64,000 nucleotides of DNA from JADCRZ01 sp037718865 (GCA_037718865.1 JBBJMP010000005.1:186001-250000), one strand, 5' to 3'; positions 17,399-26,899 are shown, numbered from the stretch's first letter. Numbers and translations: made by a program. Notes: a model not told the origin generated them from the sequence alone.

Positions 17399-19299
17399 GG
17401 CCATCCATCTACAATATATTAAAAGAATACTGGGGCTATGATTCGTATCGCCCGTTGCAGGAAGAGATCATCAATGCTGTGTTGGATGGAAAGGATACGC
17501 TTGCCTTACTACCTACAGGAGGTGGCAAATCTATCTGCTTTCAGGTGCCTGCTATGGCTATGCCAGGACTGTGTCTGGTGGTAAGCCCCTTGATAGCATT
17601 AATGAAAGACCAGGTAGAAAACCTGCGAAAAAAAGGGATTACGTCTTTTGCTATCTATTCAGGCATGGACAGGAAAAACGTGATCAACATACTGAAGCTT
17701 GCTTCATCCGGTAATTGCAAGTTTCTTTATGTTTCACCCGAACGCCTGGAGACCAAATTGTTCTTGGAATACCTTCCGGCCCTGGACATAAACCTGGTAG
17801 CTATAGATGAGGCCCACTGTATTTCGCAATGGGGATACGATTTTCGTCCTACCTATTTGCGGATTGCGGCTCTAAGAGAACAAAAAGCGGGTATCCCACT
17901 GCTTGCCCTGACTGCATCAGCCACACCACAGGTACAGGTTGACATCTGCGAGAAACTGTTATTCGGTCAACATACCATATTCCGTCAATCTTTCGAGCGT
18001 CCAAATTTATCTTATAGTGTTTTTCAGGTTGAATCAAAATTGCTCAAACTGGTTGAAATTTTGACAAAAGTGCCGGGCAGCAGCATAGTTTACTGCAAAA
18101 GCCGGAGACGGACAAAACAGGTAGCAGAACAGCTGGCGTCATATGGTATCGAGGCCGATTTTTATCATGCAGGCCTGGTCGCCGATGACCGAAACCGGAA
18201 GCAGGATAACTGGATAAAAAATAAAATCCGCACCATCGTTAGTACTAATGCGTTCGGTATGGGGATAGATAAAAGTGATGTAAAAACCGTCGTTCATTTA
18301 GACCCCCCTGACTGCCTGGAAAATTATTACCAGGAAGCCGGCCGTGCAGGACGGAATAACAGGAAAGCTTATGCAGTTTTACTGTACCAGGAAAAAGACC
18401 TCACCGGACTGGAAGAACAGGTCAACCTGCGCTTTCCCCCATTAAAAGATTTAAGATCGGTTTACCAGGCTGTTGTAAATTATTTGCAGATGCCATCCGG
18501 TACGGGAGAAGGAAATTATTATGATTTCGACCTGGGCGACTTTCTTAGCCGGTTTAAACTTCCCTCCCTGCTTGTCGTGAACGCATTAAAAGTGCTGGAG
18601 CAGGAGAATTTCCTTTCTTTCAACGAACAGGCTTTCCTGCCTTCCCTGGTCATATTTACGTGTAATAAAGAATCACTGTACGCATTTGAATCCGCTAATC
18701 CTCAAGTCGAACCAATTATCAAGGCCTTACTGCGTTCATATGAAGGCATATTCGACGTAGAATGTGCTATTCAGGAGAAGGCTCTTGCCTCTTTTTTGCA
18801 GATGGACCTTAATGAACTGACTGCTGGATTACACCAGCTTCACCGGTTCGGCATCATCAGTTACTCTCCCAAAAAGGATGAACCGCAATTGTTCTTTATA
18901 CAAAACAGGCTCAGGGTGGAAGAGCTGACAATAGATATGGAGAAGTATCTTAAGCGCAAGCATCATTATAAGATGCGGATTGAAAATTTTATCAGTTACA
19001 TTAAGATTAAAACCTGCCGGAGCGTTTTTACGGGCCGTTATTTTGGAGACGCAACTATGAAGGCCTGCGGTATTTGCGACAATTGCATCAGGCAAAAAAG
19101 ATCACCGGTTACTGCCGCCGAATTTTCAACCATCGAAGAGCGTATTATGTCTGCCCTGGATCTGCAGGCAGTTAATGTAAAAAATTTGATGCAGCATTTA
19201 CATGGAATAAGACAGGAAAAGGCATGGAAGGTGATTGAATTTTTACAGGCTGAAAAAAAGATCCTGGTTAATGAGTCTGGAATGATAAGAAAAGCCTGA
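17395..19299 (+). CDS. recQ: RecQ-family ATP-dependent DNA helicase
   Basis: A 634-aa superfamily 2 helicase of the RecQ family, unwinding DNA 3'-5' in recombination and fork repair. Motif I is LLPTGGGKS (K45), motif II DEAH in AIDEAHCISQWGYDFR with the RecQ aromatic loop, motif III ALTASATP, motifs V and VI AFGMGIDK and QEAGRAGR. The zinc-binding C-terminal domain shows CRSVFTGRYFG with CGICDNC. There is no HRDC domain. The start is a GTG at 17395 overlapping the copA stop (GTGA), so expression is tied to copA. Confidence 0.93.
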   Translation: MRPSIYNILKEYWGYDSYRPLQEEIINAVLDGKDTLALLPTGGGKSICFQVPAMAMPGLCLVVSPLIALMKDQVENLRKKGITSFAIYSGMDRKNVINILKLASSGNCKFLYVSPERLETKLFLEYLPALDINLVAIDEAHCISQWGYDFRPTYLRIAALREQKAGIPLLALTASATPQVQVDICEKLLFGQHTIFRQSFERPNLSYSVFQVESKLLKLVEILTKVPGSSIVYCKSRRRTKQVAEQLASYGIEADFYHAGLVADDRNRKQDNWIKNKIRTIVSTNAFGMGIDKSDVKTVVHLDPPDCLENYYQEAGRAGRNNRKAYAVLLYQEKDLTGLEEQVNLRFPPLKDLRSVYQAVVNYLQMPSGTGEGNYYDFDLGDFLSRFKLPSLLVVNALKVLEQENFLSFNEQAFLPSLVIFTCNKESLYAFESANPQVEPIIKALLRSYEGIFDVECAIQEKALASFLQMDLNELTAGLHQLHRFGIISYSPKKDEPQLFFIQNRLRVEELTIDMEKYLKRKHHYKMRIENFISYIKIKTCRSVFTGRYFGDATMKACGICDNCIRQKRSPVTAAEFSTIEERIMSALDLQAVNVKNLMQHLHGIRQEKAWKVIEFLQAEKKILVNESGMIRKA

Positions 19300-19301
19300 A
19301 C

Positions 19302-19470
19302 AAATGTGCGGATGTGCAAATGTTCGAATGTGCGGATAGGATGTGCAAATGTACAGATGTGCAATAAGATCCGCCATACCATGCCCGTGGTTGGTGTTTT
19401 TACTACCCACCAACGGCTTCTACCTTTGCATTTCATCCGCACATTCGCAGATCCGCACATCCGCACATCA
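19302..19470. repeat. Iterated-word inverted repeat (GATGTGCG words)
   Basis: The left arm 19302-19336 repeats words such as AATGTGCGGATGTGC. The right arm 19436-19470 is complementary at 29 of 35 positions and overlaps the stop codon of the HerA-like gene. The loop holds further copies of the word and a small GTTGGTG/CACCAAC hairpin near 19390-19412. It sits between convergent genes. Confidence 0.7.
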
Positions 19471-21006
19471 ATATCTTCTCCTGCTTCTTCCGCCGAGCCC
19501 AAGGGCGCCAAGCAGGCTCCTGGTGATAATGCCGGCAGCTGTTCTTCCCACCTGCTTCACTATCGAATTATCCAAAACCTGCTCAAAGGTTGACTTTTCT
19601 TCCTTCTGTGCCCTTCCTGTTTTCCTTACTTCCTCCGGCGCTCTTTCAGCAGCCTCCGCCAGCTTTTCATTCAGTATTTCATAAGCACTCTCACTATCTG
19701 TGGTTTGATTATACTTTGGTATCAGCTTTGATTTGGCGGTAAGTGCATCAATTTCGATTTCACTCAGCACGTCCATCCGGCTGCGGGGTGCAAGAAGCAT
19801 CGCATGAACCAAGGGAGTCGGGTTCCCATTTTCACTTAACAGGGTTACCAGCGCCTCGCCGATCCCCAATTGCGTGATGAGCTCACTCGTCTTATAAAAT
19901 GCTGTTTCGGGATAATTTTCTGCTGTGCGCTTTATTGCTTTACGATCAACGGCGGTAAATGCCCTTAAAGCGTGTTGCACCTTCATTCCCAGTTGTCCCA
20001 GAACGCCCGCCGGTATATCCATCGGATTCTGGGTTATAAAGAATATGCCTATGCCTTTCGAACGGATCAGCTTGATGATGGTCTCAATCTGCTGTAACAG
20101 GGCACTACTGGCTTCCTGGAAAATAAGGTGCGCTTCATCAATGAACATGACCAACTTTGGCTTTTCCAGGTCCCCTTCTTCGGGGGAACTGGCGTAGAGT
20201 TCAGCCAGCAACTGCAGCATGAATGTAGAAAAAAGTTTGGGCCTGTCCTGCAGGTCCGTCACACGCAGGATACTGATCATGCCACGCCCATCGTCACCGA
20301 TGCGCATCAGGTCATCCACTTCAAAGCTTTTCTCCCCAAAAAAAACGTCTGCACCCTGCTGCTGCAGTTCTACCACTTTACGCAAGATCGTTCCTGTGGA
20401 TGTAGTCGATATCTTTCCATAATTTTTTTCCAGTTCGGGTTTACCTTCATTGGTGACGAATTGAAGCACTTTTATAAAATCTTTCAGATCCAGTAAAGGC
20501 AGCTTGTTATCATCGCAATACTTAAAGATCATGGCAACAAGCCCACCCTGTGTGTCATTCAGTCCTAATATCTTAGTGAGCAAAACCGGGCCAAATTCAC
20601 TAACGGTCGCCCGCAGACGAATGCCTTTTTCATCACTAAGCGTCATCATCTCTACCGGGTAGGCAGCAGGCTCGTATGACATACCCATTTTTTGGTAACG
20701 CTCGGAGATCTTTTCATTAACGGAACCTATGGCACCGATTCCACTCAGGTCACCCTTGATATCCATAAGCAGCACGGGCACACTCGCATCACTAAGGTTT
20801 TCACTGATCATCTGCAACGTTTTCGTTTTACCCGTGCCGGTAGCGCCGGCAATCAGGCCGTGACGATTCATTGTTTTGAGCGGCAGCATAATGTCTGCAC
20901 CAGGTATTATTTCACCATCTAAAACGGCCACTCCAATTTTAGCCGCCTCGCCTTTGCAGGCATATCCATCTTTAATCACCTGAAGAAATTTTACTTTATC
21001 GGGCAT
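19468..21006 (-). CDS. HerA-like ATPase, DUF853 family
   Basis: A 512-aa P-loop ATPase of the DUF853 (YjgR-like) branch of the HerA/FtsK superfamily. Walker A is GATGTGKTKTLQ, Walker B KLVMFIDEAHLIF, and a third motif is GIFFITQNPMDIP. Family members are soluble and housekeeping-like, with no defined substrate. The basic C-terminus (RSRRRY) is unusual and could touch nucleic acid. There is no NurA or Sir2 partner nearby, so this is not read as a DNA end-processing or defence HerA. The last codon sits inside the right arm of the repeat at 19302-19470. Confidence 0.9.
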   Translation of the reverse strand: MPDKVKFLQVIKDGYACKGEAAKIGVAVLDGEIIPGADIMLPLKTMNRHGLIAGATGTGKTKTLQMISENLSDASVPVLLMDIKGDLSGIGAIGSVNEKISERYQKMGMSYEPAAYPVEMMTLSDEKGIRLRATVSEFGPVLLTKILGLNDTQGGLVAMIFKYCDDNKLPLLDLKDFIKVLQFVTNEGKPELEKNYGKISTTSTGTILRKVVELQQQGADVFFGEKSFEVDDLMRIGDDGRGMISILRVTDLQDRPKLFSTFMLQLLAELYASSPEEGDLEKPKLVMFIDEAHLIFQEASSALLQQIETIIKLIRSKGIGIFFITQNPMDIPAGVLGQLGMKVQHALRAFTAVDRKAIKRTAENYPETAFYKTSELITQLGIGEALVTLLSENGNPTPLVHAMLLAPRSRMDVLSEIEIDALTAKSKLIPKYNQTTDSESAYEILNEKLAEAAERAPEEVRKTGRAQKEEKSTFEQVLDNSIVKQVGRTAAGIITRSLLGALGLGGRSRRRY

Positions 21007-21027
21007 GGTTACTGATTTAGCGGGAAA

Positions 21028-21405
21028 TTACAAATCTTCTTCTCTCTCCAGCATCAAAATCGCACCCTGGGGAACGATAAAATATTTTTGACCGGAATAA
21101 ACCACTTCCGTGGCACCGCTGACCAGGAAGATCGCAAGGTCTCCTTCCCGGGCCTGCAACGGAATGTATTTAACCTTTTCTTCTTCATTTTTCCAGGGCT
21201 CATCTTCTACAGGCATTGGAATTGCGTAACCAGGGCCCGTTCTGATCACATATCCCTGCAGCACTTTTTCCTTATCCTGTACACCGGGGGGCAGGTAAAG
21301 CCCGCTTTCCGTGCGGTCTTCCGGTTTTGCAGGTCGAACCAATACCCGGTCTCCGATCACGATCAATTTTTTTAATTTATTATCGTGTGTTATTTGCAAC
21401 GCCAT
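21028..21405 (-). CDS. GroES-like co-chaperonin family protein
   Basis: A 125-aa protein with the GroES beta-barrel: LIVIGDRVLVRPAKPEDRTESGLYLPPG corresponds to the GroES opening and mobile loop, and SGQKYFIVPQGAILMLE to its last strands. It is longer than GroES (about 95 aa) because of an insert around EDEPWKNEEEKVKY. No groEL is adjacent. It is probably a divergent paralog, and partnership with GroEL is unproven. A candidate promoter is at 21425-21432. Confidence 0.85.
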   Translation of the reverse strand: MALQITHDNKLKKLIVIGDRVLVRPAKPEDRTESGLYLPPGVQDKEKVLQGYVIRTGPGYAIPMPVEDEPWKNEEEKVKYIPLQAREGDLAIFLVSGATEVVYSGQKYFIVPQGAILMLEREEDL

Positions 21406-21424
21406 TTGTAGATCTTTAAGAGTG

Positions 21425-21432
21425 CAAATTTA
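21425..21432 (-). promoter_or_regulatory. Bacteroidota -7 promoter element for GroES-like gene (TAAATTTG)
   Basis: Minus-strand TAAATTTG matches TAnnTTTG; transcription would start near 21418, about 13 nt from the ATG at 21405. Confidence 0.5.
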
Positions 21433-21577
21433 CATATTGATGATCGAGGTGAATGAAATAATTGAGAATGGCTCCTAGCCGGCCAATGGAAGATGCCTGA
21501 CCGGAATTAACAAAATCTTATTCAGGTATTGTCATACAACCTGAATGATTTAACTTTAATTTGAAATAAATAAAATT

Positions 21578-22279
21578 ATGGAAGGAACGAAAGCAAAAAT
21601 TTTGTTGTGTGAAGATGATACCAATCTGGGTTCTGTTTTAAAAAATTATCTTGAACTTAACGATTATGAAGTAGTGCTTGAAAGGGATGGCCGTTTGGGC
21701 CTGGCCGCTTTTCAACGCGAAAAGTTCGACCTTTGCCTGCTAGATGTGATGATGCCTAATGTAGATGGTTTTACAGTCGCTGAAGAAGTACGCGATGTTG
21801 ACCCCGATATTCCGCTATTTTTTCTGAGCGCCAAAACAATGAAAGAAGATATTATTCAGGGTTATAAACTGGGTGCTGACGACTACATCACCAAACCTTT
21901 TGACAGCGAAGTCCTGTTACTAAAAATCAAGGCCATCTTAAAACGGAACGAGGAACAAAACCGTGAAAGCACCAATCTCGAGTACGACCTGAATTCATTC
22001 CATTTCAATCCCAAGCTTAGGGAATTAAGCCATAACGGTCACATGCAAACGCTTTCTCCAAAAGAAAACGAACTGTTGAAAATGCTGGCCGAACATAAGA
22101 ACGACCTGTTACCCAGGGAACAGGCTCTTAAAAAAATATGGGGAAGCGATACCTATTTTAACGGGCGCAGCATGGATGTGTATATTGCCAAATTACGCAA
22201 ATATTTGAAAGACGATCCCAGTATCGAGATCGTTAATATCCATGGAAACGGTTTTAGGCTGGTAGTAGGGCAGGTATGA
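21578..22279 (+). CDS. OmpR-family response regulator, RprY-like
   Basis: A 233-aa two-component response regulator. The receiver (1-120) carries E12-D13-D14, the phosphorylation site D56 (LLDVMMPNVDG), FLSAK and K107 region (YITKPFD). A winged-helix DNA-binding domain (about 135-230) ends VDPSIEIVNIHGNGFRL-type: here KDDPSIEIVNIHGNGF. Best resemblance is to the Bacteroidota RprY group. No sensor kinase gene is adjacent; the partner must be elsewhere. It converges with ruvB, which ends 4 nt away. Confidence 0.9.
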   Translation: MEGTKAKILLCEDDTNLGSVLKNYLELNDYEVVLERDGRLGLAAFQREKFDLCLLDVMMPNVDGFTVAEEVRDVDPDIPLFFLSAKTMKEDIIQGYKLGADDYITKPFDSEVLLLKIKAILKRNEEQNRESTNLEYDLNSFHFNPKLRELSHNGHMQTLSPKENELLKMLAEHKNDLLPREQALKKIWGSDTYFNGRSMDVYIAKLRKYLKDDPSIEIVNIHGNGFRLVVGQV

Positions 22280-22283
22280 GGTA

Positions 22284-23324
22284 TCATATATCGAACAAAC
22301 TTGGAGTGGCGCCAGAGGCTGGTGGCTTTCGCTTTAGATGCTCGTAGGCTTTTGCAGTTACTTCCCTTCCCCGCGGCGTTCGCATCATAAAACCTTCCTG
22401 TATTAAAAAAGGCTCGTATACTTCTTCCAGGGTGCCTGTTTCCTCGCCTACCGCAGTAGCGATGGTAGTTATTCCCACCGGACCGCCTTTAAATTTATCT
22501 ATGATAGTGGCTAGTATGCGGTTATCCATCTCGTCGAGTCCGTGTTCATCAACATTAAGCGCTTTAAGGGCGTGTTGGGTAATGGGCAGGTCAACAACCC
22601 CGTTACTTAATACCTGTGCAAAGTCGCGCACCCGCCGCAGCAGTCCGTTAGCTATACGTGGAGTACCCCTGCTGCGTCTTGAAATTTCAAAAGATGCATC
22701 CGAAGTGATTGTAGTGTTTAAGATGGCCGCGGCCCGGACGATTATTTTCTGCAGGGTTGCCGCATCATAATACTCTAATCTTGCCTTGATTCCGAAGCGT
22801 GAAAGTAATGGCGCGGTCAGCAAACCGCTCCGGGTTGTGGCACCGATCAGTGTGAACGGATTGATGTTTATTTGTATGCTTCTTGCATTAGGCCCGGTAT
22901 CGATCATAATATCGATCCTGTAGTCTTCCATGGCTGCATATAGATATTCTTCCACCACATTGCTCAACCTGTGAATCTCATCAATAAACAATACATCCTG
23001 TGGTTCGAGGTTGGTAAGTAACCCGGCCAGGTCACCCGGCTTTTCAATTACGGGCCCGGAGGTTTCGCGAATGTTTACTCCCAGCTCATTGGCTACAATG
23101 CGTGAAAGCGTTGTTTTACCCAATCCCGGCGGACCATGAAAGAGGATATGATCAAGGGCTTCCCCGCGCATTTTTGCCGCTTTGATAAATATTTTAAGGT
23201 TTCCTATGATCTGCGCCTGCCCGGAAAATTCTTCTATGACAGCCGGGCGTATATTATTTTCAAAATCACGATCCACGGGTGTCAACTGATCTTTGCCGGT
23301 ATTTAAATTAAGATTAGGCATCAC
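22284..23324 (-). CDS. ruvB: Holliday junction branch migration helicase RuvB
   Basis: RuvB, 346 aa, the AAA+ motor that with RuvA drives branch migration. Walker A GPPGLGKTTLS, Walker B LFIDEIHRLS, sensor 1 GATTRSG, and the sensor 2/arginine region GTPRIANGLLRRVRDFA are all present. The C-terminal winged helix contains GPVGITTIATAVGEE and ends with the usual EPFLIQEGFMMRTPRGR. Two consecutive ATGs are possible starts. ruvC lies about 19 kb away in this window and ruvA is not seen. Confidence 0.97.
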   Translation of the reverse strand: MMPNLNLNTGKDQLTPVDRDFENNIRPAVIEEFSGQAQIIGNLKIFIKAAKMRGEALDHILFHGPPGLGKTTLSRIVANELGVNIRETSGPVIEKPGDLAGLLTNLEPQDVLFIDEIHRLSNVVEEYLYAAMEDYRIDIMIDTGPNARSIQININPFTLIGATTRSGLLTAPLLSRFGIKARLEYYDAATLQKIIVRAAAILNTTITSDASFEISRRSRGTPRIANGLLRRVRDFAQVLSNGVVDLPITQHALKALNVDEHGLDEMDNRILATIIDKFKGGPVGITTIATAVGEETGTLEEVYEPFLIQEGFMMRTPRGREVTAKAYEHLKRKPPASGATPSLFDI

Positions 23325-23383
23325 GTAAAATTAAGCACTATGAATGATTAAACCTTTTACAATATGTTACCTGGTTCTGGAAA

Positions 23384-23421
23384 AGGGATCCTGGATCTTT
23401 GAACTTTGAACCCCGATCCCT
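23384..23421. repeat. Short intergenic inverted repeat with TTTGAAC words
   Basis: AGGGATC (23384-23390) pairs with GATCCCT (23415-23421). The loop repeats TTTGAACTTTGAAC. It lies between the divergent ruvB and oxidoreductase genes and resembles the other iterated-word repeats. Confidence 0.4.
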
Positions 23422-23464
23422 CTTAACTTCGTAGCTCTTATGATCTAAACCAAAAAAATATTTT

Positions 23465-24127
23465 ATGAATGGAAAAACAGTAAAAATCGGCGTGCTTGGT
23501 TCAGGCGTTGTGGGCCAGGTATTGGCCAGTGCATTTATGCGTGAAGGCCATCAGGTGATGCTTGGCACCAGAAACACTTCAAAAGAAGAGGTGGTTAAAT
23601 GGAAGACTAAACATGAGGGTGCTGAGACAGGCAGTTTTGCAGATACGGCCGCTTTCGGTGACCTTATTGTGCTGGCTGTGGAAGGTGCTGTCGCAGATGA
23701 AGTGATCAACCAGGCCGGTACTGCAAATTTAAACAGCAAGATCGTTATAGACGCTACCAATCCCGTTTCTAAACTGCCGCCGGAGAACGGAGTGTTGAGA
23801 TTTTTTACAAATATGAATGAATCGCTGATGGAACGTATTCAGCGGAATGTACCCGAAGCCTATCTGGTAAAGGCCTTTAATAGTGTGGGCAACGCTGTAT
23901 TCTACAAACCCACTTTTGCCGGAGGCAAACCCAGCATGTTTATCTGTGGAAACAATGAGGAGGCAAAGATAACCGTAACCGGTATCCTGGAGGCTTTTGG
24001 CTGGGAAACGGAAGACATGGGTAAAGCAGAAGCTGCGGGGGCGATAGAAGCATTGTGCATGTTATGGTGTATACCCGGATTTTCAAAAAATCAATGGACA
24101 CATGCCTTCAAATTACTGAAAGCATAA
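23465..24127 (+). CDS. NAD(P)-binding oxidoreductase, F420-reductase-like family
   Basis: A 220-aa Rossmann-fold protein of the NADPH-F420 reductase-like family (ProC/IMP-dehydrogenase fold group). The dinucleotide motif is IGVLGSGVVGQVLASAF followed by LGTRN, which favours NADP(H). The mid-protein DATNPVSKLPPENGV and VKAFNSVG are family features. Most bacteria carrying such proteins do not make F420, so the physiological substrate is unknown. A 96-aa gene of unknown function lies 55 nt downstream on the same strand. Confidence 0.85.
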   Translation: MNGKTVKIGVLGSGVVGQVLASAFMREGHQVMLGTRNTSKEEVVKWKTKHEGAETGSFADTAAFGDLIVLAVEGAVADEVINQAGTANLNSKIVIDATNPVSKLPPENGVLRFFTNMNESLMERIQRNVPEAYLVKAFNSVGNAVFYKPTFAGGKPSMFICGNNEEAKITVTGILEAFGWETEDMGKAEAAGAIEALCMLWCIPGFSKNQWTHAFKLLKA

Positions 24128-24182
24128 TGCCCTTTTAATTAACCCTGTAACAGCATTGCACCTGACCTAAAACGTTAGTCCT

Positions 24183-24473
24183 ATGAGTTTTGAAGAATTT
24201 TCCGCCTCGCTAACCGGCCATTCGCCTGCCGAACCTATTCCGGCCTACCTCAAAGCATTGTGGTATGATGCAAAACAGGATTGGGAAAAAGCACACAACA
24301 TAGCCCAGGACCTACATGATTCAACCGGTTCATGGATACATGCTTACCTTCATCGTAAGGAAGGAGATGTTGGAAATGCAGGTTACTGGTACAGGAAGGC
24401 TGGAAGGCCCATGCCCGCTTACTCCCTGGACAGGGAGTGGGAAGAAATGGTGAAAGAATTGCTGGTTGTGTGA
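24183..24473 (+). CDS. Conserved hypothetical protein, 96 aa
   Basis: A small soluble protein rich in aromatic residues (WYDAKQDWEKAHNIAQDL, GSWIHAYLHRKEGD, AGYWYRKAGR), predicted helical like one and a half TPR units. Similar short proteins are widespread in bacteria without known function. It probably shares the transcript of the oxidoreductase upstream. The stop codon region runs into the repeat at 24469. Confidence 0.75.
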   Translation: MSFEEFSASLTGHSPAEPIPAYLKALWYDAKQDWEKAHNIAQDLHDSTGSWIHAYLHRKEGDVGNAGYWYRKAGRPMPAYSLDREWEEMVKELLVV

Positions 24474-24564
24474 GATGTAAAATGTGAGATGTGCTTGTCT
24501 TAGCGTGACCTTAGTATGTTATTATTAACTCATCCCAATTACATCTTACATCTCACATCTCACA
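24469..24564. repeat. Iterated-word inverted repeat (TGAGATG words)
   Basis: The left arm 24469-24492 and right arm 24541-24564 are complementary at 21 of 24 positions and built from TGTGAGATG-type words. It overlaps the ends of both convergent genes (96-aa gene and M23 peptidase) and may terminate both. Confidence 0.7.
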
Positions 24565-25261
24565 ATCTCACATACCTGTTCATCTGGAGAATCAGATCAG
24601 GGTCGGGACAATTACCCAGGTATTTTTCACGTTCGGAAAACTTACATACTCCAGGGTAATCTCCTTCATACACACCAATGTCAACAACGATCTGGAAATG
24701 AAGATGAGGAGGCCAATGACCGTTCTCATGCGGCTCACCAAAATGCGCTATTTCCTGACCGCGGATAACATAACCTCCTTCACTAAGGTTCTCGATATCC
24801 CTAAGGCTCATGTGCCCATACAAGGTATAAAAGGGAGACCCCTCCAGTTGATGTAATAAAATGATTGTAGCCCCATAATCACCGTAATGATCGTTAAAGG
24901 CAAAACTGTGTATCATCCCGCCCAGCGGTGCATATACAGGTGTGCCTGCAGCACCCCAGATGTCTATACCCAGGTGCAGGCGCCTTGGTTCTTCCAATGG
25001 GTTATCTGCATTAAACACCCCGCTCCTGCTGTACACGGTGCGGTGTTCAGCATAACCTCCATACCCCAATTTGCAACGGGCCTTATGCAATTTTGTATTG
25101 ATGTACTTGCAAAATCTGGCAGTATCTTCTATAATATCATCAGTAAGGTCATGGTTACCAGCCGTAAAATCCATCCTTAATAATCCTTCTGTTTTAGGGT
25201 CGAATGGCACTACAGGGTGAAAAGAAGATTGATTTCGTATATACAGGTTTCTGGCCTCCAT
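24560..25261 (-). CDS. M23-family peptidase domain protein
   Basis: A 233-aa protein with an M23 (LytM/lysostaphin-type) metallopeptidase domain at about 85-215. Zinc ligands appear in RLHLGIDIWG (HxxxD) and PHLHFQI (HxH), with YGHMS as the catalytic His segment. M23 enzymes usually cut peptidoglycan cross-links, but no signal peptide is visible here, so export or substrate is uncertain. The N-terminal 80 residues are unlike known domains. The gene stands alone in leftward orientation. Confidence 0.85.
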   Translation of the reverse strand: MEARNLYIRNQSSFHPVVPFDPKTEGLLRMDFTAGNHDLTDDIIEDTARFCKYINTKLHKARCKLGYGGYAEHRTVYSRSGVFNADNPLEEPRRLHLGIDIWGAAGTPVYAPLGGMIHSFAFNDHYGDYGATIILLHQLEGSPFYTLYGHMSLRDIENLSEGGYVIRGQEIAHFGEPHENGHWPPHLHFQIVVDIGVYEGDYPGVCKFSEREKYLGNCPDPDLILQMNRYVRL

Positions 25262-25363
25262 GACAATGGCTTATTGAAAGAATTGTTTAAGATAACATCT
25301 ATAATAAAAATAATAACTTCCCATAGAATTAACCTGCTAAACGTTACCTAATTTCACATAGTT

Positions 25364-26818
25364 ATGAGTTCAACATGTATACATGCTTACCTTATTTTGG
25401 TCATGTTTGTCTTATCGCCGGGATGTAGCGATAAAGTTACATCTGAACCACCATCATCGCTGATCGATACCACAAAACCTGACTTAAAAACTGATGTGGC
25501 TTGCTGGCTGACCAGTCCGGCCGGCAATATATTGTTTCAACCTCTTGGTCAAAGCCTGGTCTTTAGCAGTACAACAACTCAACACCCGGTTATTGAGGTA
25601 GACACTACCAAAACCTACCAAACGATAGACGGGTTTGGCAATTCCCTTACCGGAGGCAGCGCCTTACTTATTCATAAAATGGATGCTGACAGCAGGACAA
25701 ATCTACTTAAAGAACTTTTTGGTACAGATGGTAAAAATATTGGTTTAAGTTATCTTAGGGTAAGTATCGGAGCATCCGATCTCGATGAAAAAGTCTTCTC
25801 CTATAATGACCTTCCTGCAGGTGAAACTGATACGCCATTGTCCAAATTTGACTTGGGGTACGACAAGCTTTATCTTGTTCCGGTGTTAAAAGAAATTCTG
25901 ACCATCAACCCAACTATTAAAATTATGGCTTCGCCATGGAGTGCGCCTACATGGATGAAAACAAAAAACGACACACGCGGCGAAAGCCTCCAACTAAAAT
26001 ATTTTGATGTGTATGCCAGGTATTTCGTAAAATATATTCAGGCAATGAAACTGGAAGGAATACGGATCGATGCCATCACCGTGCAGAATGAGCCATTGCA
26101 TCCGGGCAACAACCCGAGTATGTATATGACTGCCGAAGACCAGGCTAAATTTATCAAAGAAAATCTGGGGCCAGCCTTTAGAGAAGCCAACGTCAACACC
26201 AGGATAATTATCTACGACCACAATGCTGACCGGCCCGATTATCCACTTACCATACTCCGCGACCCGAAGGCGGCAAAATATGTGGATGGTTCTGCATTCC
26301 ATTTATATGCAGGAAAAATCGAAGCTTTATCAGACGTGCACAAGGCTCACCCTGATAAAAACATATACTTCACCGAACAATGGATAGGGGCCCCGGGCAA
26401 CCTCGCCGATGACCTGGCCTGGCATGTAAAAACGTTAATTATCGGTGGTACACGCAATTGGTGCCGTACCGTGCTGGAGTGGAATATGGCAGCCGACCCT
26501 GCTTACAATCCGCATACCGACCGGGGTGGCTGCGACCGGTGTTTGGGCGCTATCACCATTGATGGCAACAAGGTAACACGCAACCCGGCATATTATATTT
26601 TAGCACATGCTTCAAAATTTGTTCGGCCGGGTTCTGTACGAATCGACTCCAATGTACCAGTGAGCTTGCCTAATGTGTCTTTTAAAACTCCTGAAGGAAG
26701 AAAGGTTTTGATTGTTCTTAATGAAGCAAATACGCTTCAACAGTTTACTATCCGTTATAAGGAAAAAATGATTTCTACTGAATTAGAAAAGGGGGCTGTC
26801 GGCACGTATGTATGGTAG
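25364..26818 (+). CDS. Glycoside hydrolase family 30 lipoprotein
   Basis: A 484-aa retaining glycosidase of family GH30 (glucosylceramidase / beta-1,6-glucanase group). A lipoprotein signal with lipobox LSPGC at residues 17-21 predicts surface or periplasmic anchoring. The (beta/alpha)8 barrel contains TIDGFGNSLTGGSA, MASPWSAPTWMKT, the acid/base E243 in TVQNEPLHPG and the nucleophile E338 in YFTEQWIG. A side beta domain ends the protein. Context with an exported Gfo/Idh/MocA oxidoreductase suggests glycan use. There is no SusC/SusD pair nearby. Confidence 0.92.
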   Translation: MSSTCIHAYLILVMFVLSPGCSDKVTSEPPSSLIDTTKPDLKTDVACWLTSPAGNILFQPLGQSLVFSSTTTQHPVIEVDTTKTYQTIDGFGNSLTGGSALLIHKMDADSRTNLLKELFGTDGKNIGLSYLRVSIGASDLDEKVFSYNDLPAGETDTPLSKFDLGYDKLYLVPVLKEILTINPTIKIMASPWSAPTWMKTKNDTRGESLQLKYFDVYARYFVKYIQAMKLEGIRIDAITVQNEPLHPGNNPSMYMTAEDQAKFIKENLGPAFREANVNTRIIIYDHNADRPDYPLTILRDPKAAKYVDGSAFHLYAGKIEALSDVHKAHPDKNIYFTEQWIGAPGNLADDLAWHVKTLIIGGTRNWCRTVLEWNMAADPAYNPHTDRGGCDRCLGAITIDGNKVTRNPAYYILAHASKFVRPGSVRIDSNVPVSLPNVSFKTPEGRKVLIVLNEANTLQQFTIRYKEKMISTELEKGAVGTYVW

Positions 26819-26899
26819 CCGTGCCGAGAATTTGCGTTGGCAAACCTTATTCCAAGGTTAAGGCTTTCCGTTGTGGTTGTTCAAGTATAGTCCCTCCAA

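Noticed and set aside
19468..21006. HerA-like ATPase as part of a HerA-Sir2 or HerA-DUF4297 defence system
   Set aside because: Motifs fit the DUF853 housekeeping branch and no partner nuclease or Sir2 is next to it.
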